NCBI GenBank assembly: GCA_029857975.1
Contig: JAOUFX010000238.1
Location: forward strand, 1-5,731
DNA: 5,731 nucleotides
Direction: 5' to 3'
Origin: Deltaproteobacteria bacterium
GTDB lineage: Bacteria; Desulfobacterota; SM23-61
A program made the translations under genes and the position numbers. The stretch's first letter is position 1, and each line of letters begins with the position of its first letter. A model generated the notes under the pieces. That model was not told where the DNA came from. It was given only the letters and a program-made list of their open reading frames with translations, and ran no database searches. Shown piece after piece: positions 5,144-5,731 of the stretch.

Positions 5144-5156
5144 TCTCGCATATTAT
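5127..5156 (+). promoter_or_regulatory. Promoter for the repeat-protein gene
   Basis: Plus strand: -35 TTGTCC (5127-5132), an 18-base spacer, -10 TATTAT (5151-5156). It predicts a start near 5163 and a leader of about 25 bases to the ATG at 5188. Its spacer contains the -35 of the opposite promoter, so the two probably cannot be occupied at once. Confidence 0.55.
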
Positions 5157-5187
5157 CCTTTTCCTAAAAAGATAAAGGAGGTGCCAT

Positions 5188-5529
5188 ATGCATGCAATCC
5201 AAGCTTTATTGATGGGGGTTTTTTCCTGTTTGGTTCTTTTAACCGTTCTGATTTTTTTCGGCCAAGCTTTAGCCGAAGAGGTAACAATTTACGATAAAGA
5301 CTGGGGGGTCAAAGAGCGCATCCAGGACGGGACCATTTATGACAGGGACTGGGGAGTAAAAGGACATATCGAAGACGGGAGGGTTTATGATAGGGACTGG
5401 AGGTTGCAACATCGGATCGAGGAAGGCAGGATATATGATCGGAATTGGAACCTGAAGGGCCGGTTTGACCATGAAAGAATCTATGACAGGAACTGGAACA
5501 CCAAGGGCTATATAAAAAAAGGGAAATAG
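5188..5529 (+). CDS. Exported protein of five tandem 16-residue YDRDW repeats
   Basis: A 113-residue protein with a signal peptide or N-terminal anchor (hydrophobic residues 6-28, possible cleavage after QALA, residue 29). The whole mature part is a tandem array: five units of exactly 16 residues at 34-49, 50-65, 66-81, 82-97 and 98-113, consensus IYDRDWGVKGRIEDGR. Tyr, Asp, the second acidic or Asn position and Trp are invariant or nearly so (YDKDW, YDRDW, YDRDW, YDRNW, YDRNW); positions in between vary. The last unit ends exactly at the C-terminus. Each unit likely forms a beta-hairpin, so the chain may build a small beta-solenoid-like rod; that is inference. The start ATG has a perfect AAAGGAGG site seven bases upstream. 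The following gene begins 21 bases later with its own AAAGGAGG, so the two are co-transcribed. I know no assigned function; related repeats occur in deltaproteobacterial hypothetical proteins. Confidence 0.85.
   Translation: MHAIQALLMGVFSCLVLLTVLIFFGQALAEEVTIYDKDWGVKERIQDGTIYDRDWGVKGHIEDGRVYDRDWRLQHRIEEGRIYDRNWNLKGRFDHERIYDRNWNTKGYIKKGK
5287..5526 (+). repeat. Five tandem 48-base coding repeats
   Basis: Five consecutive 48-base units, each encoding one 16-residue IYDxxW repeat, with no bases between them. At DNA level they have diverged, mostly at third positions. Units 1 and 2 (DWGVK) and units 4 and 5 (NWN) are the closest pairs, suggesting old stepwise duplication kept in shape by selection on the protein. 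Confidence 0.9.
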
Positions 5530-5550
5530 ATAGACAAAGGAGGTTTGATT

Positions 5551-5731
5551 ATGGATCTGATTAATGCTTTTTTGGAAACCTTGAAGCAGGGAGGGAAACA
5601 AAGCCATCTGAATTTGACCATGATTCCATTGCTGTCTTCAAACGGCGGAGAGCCGGACTATTTAACCCTCGAAGAAGGTCTAAGTCAGGGATCAGTAATA
5701 ATTACGGAAATCAGCACGGGGGGGAGCGTCC
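5551..5731 (+). CDS. ARPP-1-like domain protein, N-terminal part (runs off the window)
   Basis: The first 60 codons of a gene that continues beyond the right edge. ATG at 5551 has AAAGGAGG about seven bases upstream, the same ribosome site as the preceding gene, and begins 21 bases after its stop. The protein has no signal peptide. After a short helix (MDLINAFLETLKQGGKQ) it reads LTMIPLLSSNGGEPDYLTLEEGLSQG, then VIITEISTGGSV. This matches the opening of the ARPP-1 family (DUF6569-like), in which L-x-PL, YLTLEEAL, and V-TEVS-GGSVP are hallmark stretches. The biochemical role of that family is not established; it was named from gene neighbourhoods with ADP-ribosylglycohydrolase-type genes. The presence of a sirtuin 1.7 kb away is a loose NAD/ADP-ribose link only. 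Assignment rests on recalled motifs and on a partial sequence. Confidence 0.7.
   Translation, partial: MDLINAFLETLKQGGKQSHLNLTMIPLLSSNGGEPDYLTLEEGLSQGSVIITEISTGGSV

Noticed and set aside
5287..5526. A CRISPR-like or satellite repeat
   Set aside because: The 48-base units are contiguous, in frame, diverged at DNA level and have no spacers; they are protein repeats.
5269..5607. A 112-codon minus-strand frame with a PVPVI-type repeat
   Set aside because: It is the antisense image of the 16-residue repeats in the plus-strand gene and has no start signals.

Overview
This window looks like chromosomal DNA of an anaerobic bacterium of the Desulfobacterota (former Deltaproteobacteria) type. That assignment is inferred from three things: the gene mix (a [NiFe]-hydrogenase maturation GTPase, and a small HU-like protein next to a cold-shock protein), the moderate GC content, and the style of the small hypothetical proteins. 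No rRNA or other taxonomic marker is present.

Left part (1-1510, + strand). The window opens inside the C-terminal half of hypB. A secreted trypsin-fold/PDZ protein of the HtrA/DegP type follows. It keeps the fold but appears to have lost all three catalytic residues. A clear intrinsic terminator ends this block.

Middle left (1513-1860). About 350 bases hold no intact gene of normal size. On the minus strand there is a 3'-terminal tRNA fragment, Leu-type in appearance, with a degenerate T-arm, no tRNA body and GCA in place of CCA. Next to it is an open frame broken by one TGA. This resembles the scar or attachment end of an integrated element.

Middle (1861-3103, - strand). A compact run of small genes reads right to left from a good sigma70-type promoter: an HU/IHF-like DNA-binding protein, a 59-residue protein of unknown function, a cold-shock protein whose best start is a GTG, a doubtful tiny ORF and a coiled-coil protein. 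The last two overlap by ATGA.

Right middle (3163-5070, - strand). A 99-95 residue unknown protein is followed one base later by a zinc-metallopeptidase-like protein with an HEIAH motif. After an 80-base gap comes a class IV (SIRT6/7-like) sirtuin. The gap holds two tiny ORFs chained by ATGA overlaps into the sirtuin start.

Right end (5127-5731, + strand). A pair of overlapping divergent promoters separates the minus-strand group from a plus-strand pair. That pair is a secreted or anchored protein made almost entirely of five exact-length 16-residue repeats, then the start of an ARPP-1-like protein that runs off the window. The most noteworthy items are the triad-less HtrA relative, the repeat protein, the tRNA scar and the mini-ORF cascade before the sirtuin. 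No defence system, CRISPR array or complete mobile element was seen.
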